Shown piece by piece: positions 36,308 through 46,678 of a DNA stretch of 64,000 nt (position 1 is its first letter; the number at the start of each line of letters is the position of its first letter). The stretch is from Mycolicibacterium litorale. Its GTDB lineage: Bacteria > Actinomycetota > Actinomycetes > Mycobacteriales > Mycobacteriaceae. The stretch lies in the NCBI GenBank assembly GCA_002007745.1, contig CP019882.1, forward strand, positions 1,922,001 through 1,986,000, written 5' to 3'. The notes beneath the pieces are model-generated. The model saw only the letters and a program-made list of their open reading frames with translations, was not told the DNA's origin and did not search any database. A program made the position numbers and the translations under genes.

Positions 36308-39300
36308 ATGACGGTTGACCCCAGAACTACCAGCCTCGACTTACCGGTCGAGTGGTCCCACCTCAGCCAGGACGCCGTCGACGAGATGAACTCGGCGATG
36401 GGTGCGGCCTACGTCGCCACCTATCGAGGGCCGCACGGCGGTGCGCCGGACGTCGACGCCACCGACACCGGGCCGCTGGTCACCGCGGCGGCGCACCGCA
36501 CCATTCCCCCCGGCCTCATCGCCGCGCAGGAACGCCTCGCGCACCGCCGGCCCGCCGGCGAGACCCTGGTCGCGATCTACTCCGGGAGCGACCCGGGCGG
36601 GTTCGGGCCGGCGCTGCAGATCGTCACCGACCAGGCCGCCATGCTGCTGGACTCGGTCACCGTGCTGATGCACCGGCTCGGTGTCGCCTACGTCGCGCTG
36701 ATGAACCCGGTGTTCCGGGTGCGGCGCAGCCCGACCGGGGAGCTGCTCGACGTCCGGCCGGCCGGCACCGAACTGGCCGAAGATGGCATCGAGGAATCCT
36801 GGATCCACATCCAGCTCTCGCCCACGGTCAACCGCAAGGCCCTGGCCGAGGCCGAACGCATGCTGCCGATGGTGGTCGCCGACGCCCGCCAGGTGGCGTC
36901 CGACTCGGTGGCGCTCAGTGCCGCCCTGCACGACCTGGCCCGCGCGATCGACACCGATCCGGGCACTCGGTTCGTCGGCCCCGACCGCGGTGACGTCGCC
37001 GACCTGCTGCGCTGGCTGGCCGAGGGCAACTTCGTGCTGCTCGGCTGCCAGAGCTGCACGATCAGCGACGGGATCGCCACCGTCGACGAGGGCAGCCGCC
37101 TGGGCGTCGCGCGGCTGCGCACCGAGGTGTTGCCGCAGCTGAGCAACGACGGTGAGCTGCTGGTGCTGGCGCAGGCGACCATGCCCAGCTTCCTGCGCTA
37201 CGGCGCCTACCCGTACATCGTGGTGGTGCGAGAGCAGACTCCCCAGGCGCTGAAAGAGCACCGCTTCGTCGGATTGTTCACCGTGGCTGCCACCAGTGCC
37301 AACGTGCTCGACATCCCGCTGATCTCGCGGCGGGTGCGCGAAGTGCTGGCAATGTCGCAGAACGACCCCAGCCACCCCGGACAGCTGATGTTGGACATCA
37401 TCCAGACCATCCCGCGCTCGGAGCTGTTCTCGCTGGGCGCCGAGCAGTTGCTGGCCATGGCTACCGCGGTGGTCGACCTCGGTTCGCGGCGGCGCGCGTT
37501 GCTGTTCCTGCGTGCCGGGCAGCTCGGCCACTTCGTGTCCTGCCTGGTCTACCTGCCGCGCGACCGCTACACCACGGTGGTCCGGCTGGCCATGCAGGAC
37601 ATCCTGGTCCGCGAATTCGGCGGCCTGAGCATCGACTACACCGCGCGAGTCAGTGAATCACCCTGGGCTGTTGTGCATTTCACCGTCCGGCTGCCGGACA
37701 GCTCCACCCGGCAATCGATCGACACCACCGACGACAACCGCACCCGGGTGCAGGGTCTGCTCACCGAGGCGCTGCGCACCTGGGGCGACCGGCTGATCGG
37801 CGCCGCCCAGGCCGGCAAGATCGACCAGCTGATGGCCGAGCACTACGCCGAGGCGCTGCCCGAGGAGTTCAAGCAGGCTGTCACCCCGTCGGAAGCGATC
37901 ACCGACATCGGCTTCATCGAAGCGCTGCAAGAGAATTCGGTCAAGCTCCAGTTCGAGGAGGGTGACGAGGGGCGGGAAGCCTTCCTCACCTGGTATCTGG
38001 GTGGATCGACCGCTTCACTGAGCCACCTGCTGCCGATGCTGCAGTGCATGGGTGTGCTGGTGCTCGAGGAGCGGCCGTTCACCGTGGTGCGCCCGGACGG
38101 GCTCAAGGTGTGGATCTATCAGTTCAAGATCCGTCCCGACGCGTCGATCCCGGACCCCGCCACCCAGGAGGAGTGGGAGGTCAACGGCCAGCGTTTCGCC
38201 GACGCCGTCACCGCGATCTGGCAGGGCCGCGCGGAGATCGACCGGTTCAACGAACTGGTACTGCGGGCCGGACTCACCTGGCAACAGGTCGCCGTGCTGC
38301 GCGCCTATGCAAAGTATCTGCGGCAGGCCGGATTCCCGTACAGCCAGGCGCACATCGAGTCGGTGCTCAACGGCAACACCGGCACCACCCGCTCACTGGT
38401 CGCGCTCTTCGAGGCGATGTTCGATCCGGATTCGGCCGCCAAGGGGCTGGACGCGCACGCGGCGGCCGCCGAGGTCACCGCCGACATCGACGCGCTGGTC
38501 AGCCTCGACACCGACCGGGTGTTGCGGGCGTTCGCCTCGATGATCCAGGCCACCCTGCGCACCAACTTCTTCGTCGACAGTCCCGATTCGGCGCGCGCCC
38601 AGAACGTGTTGTCGCTCAAGCTCAATCCGCAGCTGATCGACGAATTGCCGTTGCCGCGGCCGAAATTCGAGATCTTCGTGTACTCGCCGCGGGTCGAGGG
38701 CGTGCACCTGCGGTTCGGTCACGTGGCCCGCGGCGGGCTGCGCTGGTCGGACCGGCGGGAAGACTTCCGCACCGAGATCCTGGGCCTGGTCAAGGCTCAG
38801 GCCGTCAAGAACGCCGTCATCGTGCCGGTCGGCGCCAAGGGCGGATTCGTGGTCAAGCAGCCGCCCGCCCCGATCGGCGACCCCGCCACCGACCGCGACG
38901 CGCTGCGCCATGAAGGTGTCGCCTGCTACCGGCTGTTCATCGCCGGGCTGCTCGACGTCACCGACAACGTCGATCGCGCCACCGGCCAGGTGCTCCCCCC
39001 AGCCGGGGTGGTGCGGCGCGACGGGGACGACGCCTACCTCGTCGTCGCCGCCGACAAGGGCACCGCCACCTTCTCCGACATCGCCAACGACGTCGCCCAC
39101 TCCTACGGCTTCTGGCTGGGCGACGCGTTCGCCTCCGGCGGTTCGGTGGGCTACGACCACAAGGCCATGGGGATCACCGCCAAGGGCGCCTGGGAGGCGG
39201 TGAAACGCCACTTCCGGGAGATGGGGGTGGACACCCAGAGCGAGGACTTCACCGTCGTGGGTGTCGGCGACATGAGCGGCGACGTCTTCGGCAACGGAAT

Positions 39301-41179
39301 GCTGCTCTCGCACCACATTCGGTTGATCGCCGCCTTCGACCACCGGCACATCTTCGTCGACCCCAACCCCGACTCGGCACGGTCCTGGGAGGAACGCCGG
39401 CGCCTGTTCGACCTGCCCCGCTCGAGCTGGGAGGACTACGACGCAAGCCTGATCAGCGAGGGCGGCGGGGTGTTCAGCCGCCAGCAGAAGTCCATCCCGA
39501 TCAGCCCGCAGATGCGCGCCGCGCTCGGCATCGAGGACGCCGCCGAGGAGTTGACCCCGCCCGCCCTCATGCGCGCGATCCTGCAGGCCCCGGTGGACCT
39601 GCTGTTCAACGGTGGTATCGGCACCTACATCAAGGCCGAGTCCGAATCCGACGCCGACGTCGGCGACCGCGCCAACGACACGGTGCGGGTCAACGGAAAC
39701 CAGGTGCGCGCCAGGGTGATCGGCGAGGGTGGCAACCTGGGGGTGACCTCACTGGGTCGCATCGAGTTCGACCTGGCCGGCGGACGGATCAACACCGACG
39801 CGATGGACAACTCGGCCGGGGTGGACTGCTCCGACCACGAGGTCAACATCAAGATCCTGGTCGACGCACTGGTCACCGCGGGCAAGGTCGACGCCGAGGA
39901 ACGCACCGAACTGCTGGCCTCGATGACCGACGAGGTGTCCCGACTGGTGCTGGCCGACAACATCGACCAGAACGACCTGATGGGCACCAGCCGGGCCAAC
40001 GCAGCCGCGCTGCTCAACGTGCACGCCCGCCAGATCCGCGAACTCGAGGAACGCCGGGGGCTCAACCGCCAACTCGAGGCGCTGCCGTCCAACAAGGAGA
40101 TCCGCCGTCGCCAGGAGGTGGGGCTCGGGCTCAGTTCGCCGGAATTGGCCACGCTGATGGCGCACGTCAAGCTCAGCCTCAAAGACGATGTGCTGGCCAG
40201 CGAGCTGCCCGACCAGGAGGTGTTCGCCGCCCGGCTGCCGCGCTACTTCCCGAGCCAACTTCGCGACAACTTCGCCCCGGACATCCGCAACCACCAGCTG
40301 CGCCGGGAGATCGTCACCACGATGCTGGTCAACAACGTCGTCGACACCGGCGGGATCACCTACGCCTACCGGGTCACCGAGGACGTCGGGGTCGGTTACG
40401 TCGACGCGGTGCGGACCTTCGTGGCCACCGACGCGATCTTCGGCGTCGGCGAGGTGTGGCAGCGGATTCTCGACGCCAGCCAGAACAACGGCATGCCGGT
40501 CACCATCTCCGACCGGATGACCCTGGATCTGCGCCGCCTGCTCGACCGGGCGTCCCGGTGGCTGCTGAACTACCGCCCGCAGCCGCTGGCGGTCGGAGCC
40601 GAGATCAACCGGTTCGCCGCCAAGGTCGCCGAGCTGACCCCGCGAATGTCGGAATGGCTGCGCGGTGACGACAAGGCGATCGTCAACAAGGAAGCAGGCG
40701 AGTTCGCCGCCCACGGTGCACCGCCGGACCTGGCGTACGCGGTGGCCACCGGGCTCTACCAGTACAGCCTGCTCGACGTCATCGACATCGCCGACATCGT
40801 CGAGCGGGACGCGGCGGAGGTCGCCGACACCTATTTCGCGCTGATGGACCACCTCAGCACCGACGGGCTGCTGACCGCGGTGTCGGGTCTGCCCCGCGAC
40901 GATCGCTGGCATGCCTTGGCCCGGTTGGCCATTCGCGACGACATCTACGGATCGCTGCGGGCGTTGTGCTTCGACGTGCTGGCAGTCGGCGAGCCCGAGG
41001 AGACCGGCGAAGAGAAGATCGCCGAGTGGGAGCACACCAACTCCTCCAGGGTCGAGCGGGCGCGCCGCACGCTCGCCGAGATCTACGCCGACGACGAGCG
41101 CGACCTCGCCACCCTGTCGGTGGCCGCCCGGCAGATCCGCAGCATGACCCGAACGAGTGGAACAGGATCAAGTGGCTAA
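36308..41179 (+). CDS. gdh: NAD-dependent glutamate dehydrogenase, 180-kDa class
   Basis: The 1623-residue enzyme converts glutamate to 2-oxoglutarate plus ammonia and is the positional match of Rv2476c. A long N-terminal regulatory part with ACT-like subdomains (about 1-640) precedes the catalytic core (about 700-1200), where the conserved [14 protein letters not shown] and GAKGGFVVK segments are clear. A long C-terminal helical domain follows. The large class is allosterically controlled and, in mycobacteria, bound by GarA. It starts 53 bases after ettA, and its stop overlaps the next gene. Confidence 0.96.
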   Translation: MTVDPRTTSLDLPVEWSHLSQDAVDEMNSAMGAAYVATYRGPHGGAPDVDATDTGPLVTAAAHRTIPPGLIAAQERLAHRRPAGETLVAIYSGSDPGGFGPALQIVTDQAAMLLDSVTVLMHRLGVAYVALMNPVFRVRRSPTGELLDVRPAGTELAEDGIEESWIHIQLSPTVNRKALAEAERMLPMVVADARQVASDSVALSAALHDLARAIDTDPGTRFVGPDRGDVADLLRWLAEGNFVLLGCQSCTISDGIATVDEGSRLGVARLRTEVLPQLSNDGELLVLAQATMPSFLRYGAYPYIVVVREQTPQALKEHRFVGLFTVAATSANVLDIPLISRRVREVLAMSQNDPSHPGQLMLDIIQTIPRSELFSLGAEQLLAMATAVVDLGSRRRALLFLRAGQLGHFVSCLVYLPRDRYTTVVRLAMQDILVREFGGLSIDYTARVSESPWAVVHFTVRLPDSSTRQSIDTTDDNRTRVQGLLTEALRTWGDRLIGAAQAGKIDQLMAEHYAEALPEEFKQAVTPSEAITDIGFIEALQENSVKLQFEEGDEGREAFLTWYLGGSTASLSHLLPMLQCMGVLVLEERPFTVVRPDGLKVWIYQFKIRPDASIPDPATQEEWEVNGQRFADAVTAIWQGRAEIDRFNELVLRAGLTWQQVAVLRAYAKYLRQAGFPYSQAHIESVLNGNTGTTRSLVALFEAMFDPDSAAKGLDAHAAAAEVTADIDALVSLDTDRVLRAFASMIQATLRTNFFVDSPDSARAQNVLSLKLNPQLIDELPLPRPKFEIFVYSPRVEGVHLRFGHVARGGLRWSDRREDFRTEILGLVKAQAVKNAVIVPVGAKGGFVVKQPPAPIGDPATDRDALRHEGVACYRLFIAGLLDVTDNVDRATGQVLPPAGVVRRDGDDAYLVVAADKGTATFSDIANDVAHSYGFWLGDAFASGGSVGYDHKAMGITAKGAWEAVKRHFREMGVDTQSEDFTVVGVGDMSGDVFGNGMLLSHHIRLIAAFDHRHIFVDPNPDSARSWEERRRLFDLPRSSWEDYDASLISEGGGVFSRQQKSIPISPQMRAALGIEDAAEELTPPALMRAILQAPVDLLFNGGIGTYIKAESESDADVGDRANDTVRVNGNQVRARVIGEGGNLGVTSLGRIEFDLAGGRINTDAMDNSAGVDCSDHEVNIKILVDALVTAGKVDAEERTELLASMTDEVSRLVLADNIDQNDLMGTSRANAAALLNVHARQIRELEERRGLNRQLEALPSNKEIRRRQEVGLGLSSPELATLMAHVKLSLKDDVLASELPDQEVFAARLPRYFPSQLRDNFAPDIRNHQLRREIVTTMLVNNVVDTGGITYAYRVTEDVGVGYVDAVRTFVATDAIFGVGEVWQRILDASQNNGMPVTISDRMTLDLRRLLDRASRWLLNYRPQPLAVGAEINRFAAKVAELTPRMSEWLRGDDKAIVNKEAGEFAAHGAPPDLAYAVATGLYQYSLLDVIDIADIVERDAAEVADTYFALMDHLSTDGLLTAVSGLPRDDRWHALARLAIRDDIYGSLRALCFDVLAVGEPEETGEEKIAEWEHTNSSRVERARRTLAEIYADDERDLATLSVAARQIRSMTRTSGTGSSG

Positions 41180-41585
41180 CGGCTTCACCACCGGCGTGCA
41201 CGTGCGCTGGTCGGATATCGACATGTACCAGCACATCAACCACGCCACCATGGTGACGATTCTGGAGGAGGCGCGGGTCGACTTCCTGCGCGAACCCTTC
41301 GCCGCGGACATCACCACCATCGGATTGCTCATCCACGAGGTGCAGGTGCTCTACAAAGGCCAGCTGCGCCTTGCCGATTCACCGCTGCAGGTGACGATGT
41401 GGACCAAGCGGCTGCGAGCCGTCGACTTCACCCTCGGTTACGAAGTGCGGTCGGTGAACGCCGACCCGGACTCGCGGCCCGCGGTGATCGCCGAGACGCA
41501 ATTGGCCGCCGTGCACATCGAGGAGCAGCGACTGGTCCGCCTGTCGCCCACTCACCGGGAGTATCTGCAACGCTGGCTGCGATGA
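41172..41585 (+). CDS. Acyl-CoA thioesterase, hot-dog fold
   Basis: The 137-residue protein is of the 4-hydroxybenzoyl-CoA thioesterase type: [17 protein letters not shown] near the N-terminus holds the catalytic Asp/His region and EEARVDFL the following helix. It matches Rv2475c. The GTG at 41172 overlaps the gdh stop; an earlier GTG at 41157 would add five residues. It is coupled by ATGA to the next gene. The substrate is unknown, probably an acyl-CoA. Confidence 0.85.
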   Translation: MANGFTTGVHVRWSDIDMYQHINHATMVTILEEARVDFLREPFAADITTIGLLIHEVQVLYKGQLRLADSPLQVTMWTKRLRAVDFTLGYEVRSVNADPDSRPAVIAETQLAAVHIEEQRLVRLSPTHREYLQRWLR

Positions 41586-42223
41586 GCCGCGTCCTGTCAG
41601 TCCCCGACGCCGTCGGGCGCAACGACCTGGCGGCCTTCGTCGAACGCGCGCTGCGGCTCGACGAGGCCGCGGTGATCCGGCTGCGGGCACGTGGGACAGG
41701 GTTGGTGACGGCCTGGGTGGCGACGGGATTCGACGTGCTCGCGGTCCGGGCCGTTCCGGGCAGTGTGGCACCGGCCGACTTCTCCTGCGGTGCCGACGAG
41801 TTGGCTCGCGGCTTGCGCAATGCCGATGCCTCGGGTGCGATCGAGACCGGCTATCCGATGGATTCCGCGTGGCGGGGTGCGCTGCCGCCGGACACCGGAT
41901 TCACCCACGTCGACGACGTGCCCGCTGATGTGCTCGCCGAACTGGCGCGCCGTGGTGCCGGGCTGGCCCGTGAGCACGGCGGGGCGCACGGGCCGCCGCC
42001 GTCGCTGCTCGATTCCGACGTGCTGCAGGTCAGCTCGGGCGACACCACGGTCGGCGTGCCGTTGAGATGCGTATTCGCTTTGGCTGCAATGGGTTTCGTG
42101 CCGGATTCGCCCGGCGCCGACGAGATCGTGCGGGTGCGGTTGCTGCCGGCGTGGTTGCGTATCGATGCCCGTTTCGGCTCGGTGTACCGTCGTCGCGGCG
42201 ACCCAGCCCTGGTGCTGCGGTGA
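41582..42223 (+). CDS. Conserved mycobacterial hypothetical protein (Rv2474c-like)
   Basis: The 213-residue soluble protein has no clear signal or membrane helix and no motif that I recognise as catalytic. It is conserved by position between the thioesterase and the DUF1345 gene in mycobacteria. The sequence alternates short beta strands and helices and ends in a basic stretch (GSVYRRRGDPALVLR). It overlaps both neighbours by four bases (ATGA, GTGA), so it is co-translated with them. The function is unknown. Confidence 0.8.
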   Translation: MSRVLSVPDAVGRNDLAAFVERALRLDEAAVIRLRARGTGLVTAWVATGFDVLAVRAVPGSVAPADFSCGADELARGLRNADASGAIETGYPMDSAWRGALPPDTGFTHVDDVPADVLAELARRGAGLAREHGGAHGPPPSLLDSDVLQVSSGDTTVGVPLRCVFALAAMGFVPDSPGADEIVRVRLLPAWLRIDARFGSVYRRRGDPALVLR

Positions 42224-42855
42224 GGGCGGCCAGGCTGCCGTTCATGGCTCGTCCGGCTGCCCGGGTGGCCGTCGGGGGAGCGCTGGGTGCGGTGGTCACC
42301 GCGGTGTTGTGGCGGCCCGCCGGGGTGTTGGCGCTGCTCGGCGGTTGGAGTGCACTGGCATTGGTGTTCACCGGCTGGACCTGGCTGGCGCTGTGGGGGT
42401 TTGGCCATCACCGCACCGCGACGCATGCCCGCAGCGAGCAGCCCGGGCACGTCGCCGTCATCTCGCTTGTCCTTGGCGGCGCCGTGGCCAGCCTCGCCGG
42501 AGTCGGGGTCCTACTGCACCGCACCGACGATCTGGGCGCCGGTTGGTTGGCGGTGGGCAGCATCGTGCTGTCCTGGCTGACCATCCACACCCTGTTCGCG
42601 CTGATCTACGCCAAGCACTACTTCCATCCCGAGCACCCCGGTGGGATCGACTTCAACGACCCCGACCACCATGACCGTCCGAGCTATTCGGACTTCTTCT
42701 ACGTGGCCTTCGCGGTCGGGATGAGCTTCGCGATCTCCGACACGAATCTGACCAGCACGAGGATGCGCCGAACCGCGCTCGGGCACGGCCTGCTGTCGTT
42801 CGTATTCGGGACGATGATCATCGCCTCGGTGGTCAATGTGGTCTCGTCGAGTTAG
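42220..42855 (+). CDS. DUF1345-family membrane protein
   Basis: The 211-residue protein has about five membrane helices (about 17-33, 36-56, 73-95, 108-128 and 185-207). The conserved YAKHYFHPEHPGGIDF and DFFYVAFAVGMSFAISDTN segments are DUF1345 hallmarks. The GTG start overlaps the upstream stop; ATG 42244 is the next start. Its end overlaps the convergent aglA by four bases. The function is unknown. Confidence 0.85.
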   Translation: MRAARLPFMARPAARVAVGGALGAVVTAVLWRPAGVLALLGGWSALALVFTGWTWLALWGFGHHRTATHARSEQPGHVAVISLVLGGAVASLAGVGVLLHRTDDLGAGWLAVGSIVLSWLTIHTLFALIYAKHYFHPEHPGGIDFNDPDHHDRPSYSDFFYVAFAVGMSFAISDTNLTSTRMRRTALGHGLLSFVFGTMIIASVVNVVSSS

Positions 42856-44405
42856 TCGGGCTGAATCCAGGCCGCTGAATTCGGTTGCAGTGCACCGTTG
42901 TTCACCGGTGTACTGGCAGCGATCACCGTGCCGCCGGGCAGGGTGAGCGGGCGGCTGCCGGTGTTCAGCACGCACACCAGGCCGCCGGACAGGAAGGCCA
43001 GCGCGTCAGATCCCAGCTGCAACCACTCCACGTCGTTCTCGGTGACGTGGAGCTGGCTGCGGCGCAGGCCAACGATGGTCCGGAAGAACGCCAACGTGGA
43101 GTCCGGGTCGGCGAGCTGACGTTCGACGGTCAGCGTGTCCCACTCCGGCGGGATCGGTAGCCAGGTGTCGGGGCTGGACGAGAAGCCGAATGGAGGAGCG
43201 GTACCCGACCACGGCATGGGCACCCGGCAGCCGTCGCGGCCGCGTTCGGTATGCCCGGACCGTTCCCACACCGGGTCCTGCAGCACCTCGTCGGGCAGGT
43301 CGACGTTGGGCAATCCCAGCTCTTCGCCATTGTAGATGAACACTGCGCCCGGCAAAGCGAGCATGACCATCGCCATGGCTCGGGCGCGCGCCAGTCCGAC
43401 TGTGCCGCCGCCATATCGGGTGACCTCGCGGTCCACGTCGTGATTGGACAGCGTCCAGGTGGGGCTGGCGTCCTCGATCGAGGCCGCCGCCAACGCGTTC
43501 TCGATGGCTCCGTGGATGCTCACCGCGTCGAAGTCGGCCCGCACCAGCCGGAAGTTGAAGCCCATGTGCAGCTCGTCGGGGCGCAGATACTTGGCGAAGT
43601 CCTCGTTCTCGAAAACCCAGATCTCACCGATCGACACCGCGTGCGGGTAATCGTCGAGCACCGAACGGATCCCGCGATGAATGTCGTGCACACCCTCATG
43701 GTTGAACCGTGGGTCGTCGTCCTGGGAGGTCAACATCTCGACGTCGGGGTTGGACATGTCCGGCAGACCGGGCGGCTTGGACATGCCGTGCGCGACGTCG
43801 ATACGGAAGCCGTCGACCCCGCGGTCCAGCCAGAACCGCAGCGTCTTCTCCAGGTCCTCGAACACCTCGGGGTTGTCCCAGTTGAGGTCGGGCTGCGCAG
43901 GGTCGAACAGGTGCAGGTACCACTGGCCGTCGGCCACCCGGGTCCACGCCGGGCCGCCGAACACCGACACCCAGTTGTTGGGCGGGCTACTGCCGGCACG
44001 GCCACGCCCATCCCGGAAGATGTAGCGCTCCCGCTCGGCGCTGCCGGGAGTCGCGGCCAGCGCGGCCTGAAACCAGGCGTGTTGGGAGCTGGTGTGGTTG
44101 GGCACCAGGTCCATCGTCACCCGGATGCCGCGGGTGTGCGCCTGCTCGATCAGCCGGTCCAGTGCCCCCAAGCCGCCGAACATCGGGTCGACGTCACGCG
44201 GGTCGGCCACGTCGTAGCCGTGGTCGGCCATCGGCGACACCATGACCGGGTTGAGCCAGATCGCGTCGATCCCCAGCGCGCTGAGGTGGTCGAGGTGGTC
44301 GGTGACACCATCCAGGTCGCCGACGCCGTCACCGTTGCTGTCGGCGAACGAGCGGGGATAGACCTGGTAGAAGACGGCGTCGGTCCACCACTGCGGGGCG
44401 CTCAC
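42852..44405 (-). CDS. aglA: Alpha-glucosidase, GH13 family
   Basis: The 517-residue GH13 enzyme has the (beta/alpha)8 barrel motifs DLVPNH (about 99-104), GFRIDVAH with nucleophile Asp203, IGEIW with acid/base Glu261, and SNHDVDR with Asp323. No signal peptide is visible, so it acts in the cytoplasm on maltose, trehalose-like or oligo-alpha-glucosides. It corresponds to Rv2471. Its GTG start overlaps the stop of glbO (GTGA), so the hemoglobin and glucosidase are one transcript. Confidence 0.93.
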   Translation of the reverse strand: MSAPQWWTDAVFYQVYPRSFADSNGDGVGDLDGVTDHLDHLSALGIDAIWLNPVMVSPMADHGYDVADPRDVDPMFGGLGALDRLIEQAHTRGIRVTMDLVPNHTSSQHAWFQAALAATPGSAERERYIFRDGRGRAGSSPPNNWVSVFGGPAWTRVADGQWYLHLFDPAQPDLNWDNPEVFEDLEKTLRFWLDRGVDGFRIDVAHGMSKPPGLPDMSNPDVEMLTSQDDDPRFNHEGVHDIHRGIRSVLDDYPHAVSIGEIWVFENEDFAKYLRPDELHMGFNFRLVRADFDAVSIHGAIENALAAASIEDASPTWTLSNHDVDREVTRYGGGTVGLARARAMAMVMLALPGAVFIYNGEELGLPNVDLPDEVLQDPVWERSGHTERGRDGCRVPMPWSGTAPPFGFSSSPDTWLPIPPEWDTLTVERQLADPDSTLAFFRTIVGLRRSQLHVTENDVEWLQLGSDALAFLSGGLVCVLNTGSRPLTLPGGTVIAASTPVNNGALQPNSAAWIQPD

Positions 44406-44812
44406 AGTGCGGAGTTGACCATCGCCTCGGCGGCCATCTCCAGGTAGGCCACCAGTTCCTGCCGGTGCTCGTCGTCGAGCGTCTGGCCGTCGATCGAGGC
44501 GACCGCGATGTGCATGCAGCGCAGCCAGGCGTCACGTTCGATGGGCCCGATCCGGAACGGCATGTGGCGCATCCGCAGCCGGGGATGTCCGCGCTGATCA
44601 GAGTAGGTACGGGGGCCGCCCCAGTACTGCTCGAGGAACATCCGCAACCGGTCTTCGGCGCCATCCAGGTCATCGTCGGGATAGAGCGGACGCAGCACCT
44701 CGTCCTCGCGCACCAGCTCGTAGAAGTGGGACACGATCTTGCGGAACGTCTCGGCGCCGCCCACCGCGTCGTAGAACGTCTGCCCATCCCCGCTGGCCCC
44801 AGTCTCGGTCAC
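44402..44812 (-). CDS. glbO: Truncated hemoglobin, group II
   Basis: The 136-residue globin aligns closely with M. tuberculosis trHbO. The proximal His is His83 in RMRHMPF, with TyrB10 (31), TyrCD1 (44) and TrpG8 (96) at the expected positions. It binds oxygen tightly and is linked to membrane and redox protection. The GTG at 44812 gives an N-terminal extension of about eight residues over trHbO. It is the first gene of a two-gene operon with aglA and is divergent from an HNH gene. Confidence 0.95.
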   Translation of the reverse strand: MTETGASGDGQTFYDAVGGAETFRKIVSHFYELVREDEVLRPLYPDDDLDGAEDRLRMFLEQYWGGPRTYSDQRGHPRLRMRHMPFRIGPIERDAWLRCMHIAVASIDGQTLDDEHRQELVAYLEMAAEAMVNSAL

Positions 44813-44942
44813 CCCACCATTGTGTACGCCCGTGCCGAGGGCAGCAGACGTCACCCGATGTTCACGGATTTGACCTGCGAACACGGTGCAAATTGCCGTG
44901 CGGTCGACCGCGATCCGTGGTGGACTGGTGCCTGGAGGACGC

Positions 44943-45575
44943 ATGGCTCAGCGCAACCGGAACCGCGGTCACCGCGCCGCGGCGGGCCCGATCGGGTCGA
45001 TATCGAGCTCTGGGCTGCACACCGACCCTCACATACCCGGCCCGGCCGACGGATCAGTGTGGGGGCGTCGCCGGGTGTTGTTGCTGAATTCGACCTACGA
45101 ACCGCTGACGGCGCTGCCGATGCGCCGGGCGGTGATCATGCTCCTGTGCGGCAAGGCCGACGTCGTCCACGACGACCCCGCGGGGCCCGTCATCCACTCG
45201 GCGACCCGGGCGATCGTCGTGCCGTCCGTGATCCGGCTGCGCAGCTACGTGCGGGTGCCCTACCGGGCGCGCATCCCGATGACCCGGGCCGCGCTGATGC
45301 ACCGGGACCGGTACCGCTGCGCGTACTGCGGGTCCAAGGCCGACACCGTCGACCACGTGATCCCGCGTAGCCGCGGCGGGGAGCATTCCTGGGAGAACTG
45401 CGTGGCCGCCTGCGCGGCGTGCAACCACCGCAAGGCGGACAAGCTGCTGACCGAACTGGGCTGGACGCTGCGGCTGGTGCCGATGCCGCCCAAGGGCCAG
45501 CACTGGCGGTTGTTGTGCACCATCAAGGAACTCGATCCGGCGTGGGTGCGCTACCTGGATGAGGGCGCGGCATGA
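44943..45575 (+). CDS. HNH endonuclease domain protein
   Basis: The 210-residue protein corresponds to Rv2469c. A C-terminal HNH module (about 125-185) has two CxxC pairs (CAYCG and CAAC), [10 protein letters not shown] with the catalytic His, and the following Asn/His (CNHRKADK). The N-terminal half contains a conserved [10 protein letters not shown] strand typical of this actinobacterial HNH subfamily. GGAGG lies five bases before ATG 44943. It is probably a DNA-processing enzyme; the exact role is unknown. Confidence 0.88.
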   Translation: MAQRNRNRGHRAAAGPIGSISSSGLHTDPHIPGPADGSVWGRRRVLLLNSTYEPLTALPMRRAVIMLLCGKADVVHDDPAGPVIHSATRAIVVPSVIRLRSYVRVPYRARIPMTRAALMHRDRYRCAYCGSKADTVDHVIPRSRGGEHSWENCVAACAACNHRKADKLLTELGWTLRLVPMPPKGQHWRLLCTIKELDPAWVRYLDEGAA

Positions 45576-45594
45576 GACTGCTACGGTTTGCCTC

Positions 45595-45834
45595 GTGAGC
45601 ACTGCAGCCATTCATTCGATTATGGGCGGAATCCCGCTGCTGTTGGTAGCGATACTCTCCGCACTGATCTTCGCTCGCAAGGGCAATCACCCTGCGACGT
45701 ACACGCTTTCCGAGAAGTGGACCCACGCGCCGATCCTGTGGGCGGCCGTCGACGAGGTGGTCCCCGGCGGTGGTCATCACGGCCACGGCGCAGCCGAGAC
45801 GACTGTGGGAGGTGGCGCAAGTGGCAAGTGGTGA
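45595..45834 (+). CDS. Small single-helix membrane protein, possible cytochrome oxidase accessory subunit
   Basis: The 79-residue protein has one N-terminal membrane helix (about 8-27, [16 protein letters not shown]) followed by a conserved soluble part ([12 protein letters not shown]) and a Gly/His-rich tail. The GTG at 45595 follows the HNH gene by 19 bases and overlaps the next gene's start. From memory, M. smegmatis proteins encoded at this position were found as extra subunits in the bc1-aa3 supercomplex structure; I could not verify this. The size and topology fit. Confidence 0.65.
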   Translation: MSTAAIHSIMGGIPLLLVAILSALIFARKGNHPATYTLSEKWTHAPILWAAVDEVVPGGGHHGHGAAETTVGGGASGKW

Positions 45835-46300
45835 GCACGGTACCGCGGTAGCGACCGTCGATTCGGACAACCTGCCCTACGGCTGGGCGGTGACCACCAG
45901 CGGTCGGCTTTCGGGCGTGACCGAGCCCGGCGAGCTGTCGGTGCACTACCCGTTCCCGATCAAGCAATTGGTCGAGCTGGACGACGCACTGAAGTACGGC
46001 AGCCGGCAGGCCAAGGCCCGCTTCGCGGTCTACATCGGCGACCTGGGCAGCGATACCGCCGCCCGGGCGCGCGAGATCCTTGCCGAGGTGCCCACCCCGA
46101 ACAACGCCGTGCTGCTGGCGGTGTCGCCCGACCAGCGGGCGATCGAGGTGGTGTACGGCACCGACCTGCGTGGTCGTGGCGCCGAGTCCGCGGCTCCGCT
46201 GGGGGTTTCAGCGGCCGCGTCGGCGTTCAAAGAGGGCAACCTGATCGACGGCTTGGTCAGCGCCGTGCGGGTGATGTCGGCAGGCATCGCCCGCCCGTAG
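45821..46300 (+). CDS. DUF5130/TPM-like conserved protein (Rv2468c type)
   Basis: The 159-residue protein has a TPM-like alpha/beta domain (about 25-135) without a signal peptide. Conserved features include GLxxAxE-type helix replaced by [19 protein letters not shown] and the [16 protein letters not shown] strand pair. GGGAGG precedes the GTG by eight bases. It overlaps the small membrane gene by 14 bases, so the two are co-expressed. It may associate with the respiratory supercomplex as recalled for the M. smegmatis counterpart; otherwise the function is unknown. Confidence 0.75.
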   Translation: MASGEHGTAVATVDSDNLPYGWAVTTSGRLSGVTEPGELSVHYPFPIKQLVELDDALKYGSRQAKARFAVYIGDLGSDTAARAREILAEVPTPNNAVLLAVSPDQRAIEVVYGTDLRGRGAESAAPLGVSAAASAFKEGNLIDGLVSAVRVMSAGIARP

Positions 46301-46678
46301 TCAGGTCGACGCAGCGAGCAACTCGCCGCGGATCTGCACGTAGCGCTCGAGGAACCGACGTTCGTCGAGCCGCTTACGGCGCAGCCAGCCCGTCACCTCG
46401 TCATTGCACTTGCTGGCGTTGCATGCGCCGCAGGCGGGCACGACGTTGTCGATCGTGTAGCGCCCGCCCCGGGATATCGCCATGACGCAGTCGCGTTGCA
46501 GCGGCTTGCCCGTCGCGCCGCAGTACGCGCAGCCGTTCCAGGCCAGCTTGATCGCTGCCCACTGCTCGTCAGTGAGGTCGTTGACCGCCGCTTTCACGCG
46601 GCGGGTGCGTCGGCGCGCCGCGCGGGCTCGACGAGTATTGGCCCCTGCCATGGCGTGATCATGGCAGCGAGAGGTCAC
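46301..46678 (-). CDS. HNH-like protein with altered catalytic position
   Basis: The 125-residue basic protein contains an HNH fold: CAYCG and CGAC Cys pairs and the SRGGRYTIDNVVPAC core. However, the DH that normally starts the motif reads DC (RDCVMAISRGG), so the general-base His seems to be missing. The Arg/Ala-rich N-terminus (about 10-27) could bind DNA. The GTG at 46678 overlaps the pepN stop, implying coupling; ATG 46651 is an alternative. It may be an inactive DNA-binding relative or use another residue. Confidence 0.75.
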   Translation of the reverse strand: MTSRCHDHAMAGANTRRARAARRRTRRVKAAVNDLTDEQWAAIKLAWNGCAYCGATGKPLQRDCVMAISRGGRYTIDNVVPACGACNASKCNDEVTGWLRRKRLDERRFLERYVQIRGELLAAST

